This document shows, in pieces, positions 13,368 to 14,281 of a stretch of DNA of 14,281 bases. Source of the stretch: an uncultured Clostridia bacterium (GTDB lineage Bacteria > Bacillota > Clostridia > UMGS1810). The stretch spans positions 1-14,281 of the forward strand of contig CAJLYL010000044.1 in the NCBI GenBank assembly GCA_905210855.1. Direction: 5' to 3'. Position 1 is the stretch's first letter, and each line of letters starts with the position of its first letter. The notes under the pieces were generated by a model that was given only the letters and a program-made list of their open reading frames with translations, was not told the DNA's origin and ran no database searches. Both the position numbers and the translations under genes were made by a program.

Positions 13368-13395
13368 TATCTTTTTAGCATGGAGGTTGTATAAC

Positions 13396-14281
13396 ATGAA
13401 AAAATTTATGCAGGTATTACTCGCAATTGCAATTGTTTGCAGTTCGGTGAAGCTCGGAGTGTACGCCGATGACGCGGTCGGCAAAATCGATTCCGGCGTG
13501 CTTGATTTTAACGATGTGACAGATGCAAACGGAATTTTGGATCTGCTCAACAGCATCGGCTATAAGAACGGAGGCTGGTTTAACAACGCCAATGCAGAGG
13601 GCAAGGACAGCAAGATAAGCGTGGTCGATACCGATGCGGAATTCGGCAAAAGCATTGAAATAAAGAATGCCGGATACGCCGGACTTTCGGTCGCACAGCG
13701 CGGGGGTGCGGGAACAGGCAGAGAAAACCTGGCCGTCGAATTCTCCGTGAAAAAGAGTGACACGGGCACGACACTTGGCTGCGGACTCGCAGACAGCATA
13801 TATCCGCTGACATTCAAAAACGACGGATACATCAATCTTTGCGGAAACAACATAATCGAATACAAAACAAATACATGGTACGACATTAAGCTTGATTTCA
13901 ACATAGAAAAAGCATACACCAAGCTCACATTGCGAGAGCACAACGGCGGTGCGTGGAAAACTTATGACAAGTTCGGATTTGTGAACTACTGGTCGGGCAA
14001 TGCCGACGACATGGCGGCATTCACCTGCATAGAGCTGGGCTATCTCGGCGGCGGTGAGGAGACGGCATACATAGACAACATAAGATATTTCACGAAAGAT
14101 GCTGAGAACATTACTCTGGCACTGAGCGACGATTTTTCACGGGTACCGGAAATAGTGCCGGACAGCGCAGTGACAGACCCGGCGCATCAGTGGGCAATAT
14201 CGGGCATGACAAACAGCGTGAAAGTCGGACAGATCAACGGCAAACAGGCGCTTATAATAGACGCACCGGCTGGCTACACCA
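13396..14281 (+). CDS. Secreted modular protein, 5' part (runs off the right edge)
   Basis: At least 295 codons, open to the window end. The signal peptide is MKKFMQVLLAIAIVCSSVKL with likely cleavage after VYA (residue 24). A beta-rich domain follows (about 30-235) with LDFNDVTDANGILDLL, GGWFNNANAE, KSIEIKNAGYAGLSVAQ, NTWYDIKLDFN and YIDNIRYF. This resembles concanavalin/LamG-like or carbohydrate-binding modules of secreted Clostridia proteins. A second unit seems to start near 240 (LSDDFSRVPE... WAISGMTNSVKVGQ). The catalytic or anchoring part, if any, lies outside. The ATG at 13396 follows GGAGG (13382-13386). Base composition is like the left half of the window, not the AT-rich block. Function is unproven. 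Confidence 0.8.
   Translation, partial: MKKFMQVLLAIAIVCSSVKLGVYADDAVGKIDSGVLDFNDVTDANGILDLLNSIGYKNGGWFNNANAEGKDSKISVVDTDAEFGKSIEIKNAGYAGLSVAQRGGAGTGRENLAVEFSVKKSDTGTTLGCGLADSIYPLTFKNDGYINLCGNNIIEYKTNTWYDIKLDFNIEKAYTKLTLREHNGGAWKTYDKFGFVNYWSGNADDMAAFTCIELGYLGGGEETAYIDNIRYFTKDAENITLALSDDFSRVPEIVPDSAVTDPAHQWAISGMTNSVKVGQINGKQALIIDAPAGYT

Noticed and set aside
9736..14281. Search for the spoVT 5' part (MKATGIVRRIDDLGRVVIP-like) on both strands
   Set aside because: No stretch on either strand translates to the AbrB N-terminal motif, so the second half-gene is not claimed in this window.
1..14281. CRISPR arrays, tRNA or rRNA genes
   Set aside because: No regularly spaced direct repeats and no cloverleaf or rRNA-like stretches were seen.

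Overview
The window looks like chromosome from a spore-forming Clostridia member (Gram-positive, Oscillospiraceae/Eubacteriales-like). The grounds are strong AGGAGG-type ribosome sites, clean sigma-A promoters, MurT/GatD peptidoglycan amidation, a SpoVT sporulation-regulator segment, and DUF3793 beside flavodoxin. Genus cannot be set from sequence alone. The left 8 kb and the last 0.9 kb have intermediate GC. The stretch from about 9.7 to 13.4 kb is visibly AT-rich and full of fragments.

Layout. (1) 1-780: a leftward DUF3793-flavodoxin operon behind a consensus promoter with twin palindromic operators, probably metal (iron) responsive. (2) 966-4134: a leftward operon of a PfoR-like solo PTS IIC membrane protein, murT and gatD, from a TTGAAA-17-TATAAT promoter. 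(3) 4216-6083: a rightward pair, a beta-propeller-like protein with a charged tail and a two-repeat DUF4397 protein, both of unknown role. (4) 6084-6390: an intergenic stretch with a 22-bp-arm inverted repeat and a separate 9-bp hairpin repeat. (5) 6391-7419: a leftward acyltransferase-3 membrane protein. (6) 7528-9723: a leftward large serine recombinase whose frame runs straight into the C-terminal ~150 residues of SpoVT. (7) 9.7-13.4 kb: AT-rich accessory DNA with a small conserved-looking protein, an AraC C-terminal fragment, a terminator followed by the 5' end of a class IIC group II intron, an AAA/DUF4143 ATPase, and tiny ORFs around a strong terminator. (8) 13396-end: a secreted modular protein that runs off the window.

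Main point. The recombinase-SpoVT fusion is best read as one end of an integrated element that split spoVT in the middle of its AbrB DNA-binding domain. By analogy with skin in sigK and other sporulation-gene intervening elements, excision would rebuild spoVT. The first ~30 codons of spoVT are not in this window, so the far end must lie beyond the right edge or be lost. Whether excision occurs cannot be seen here.
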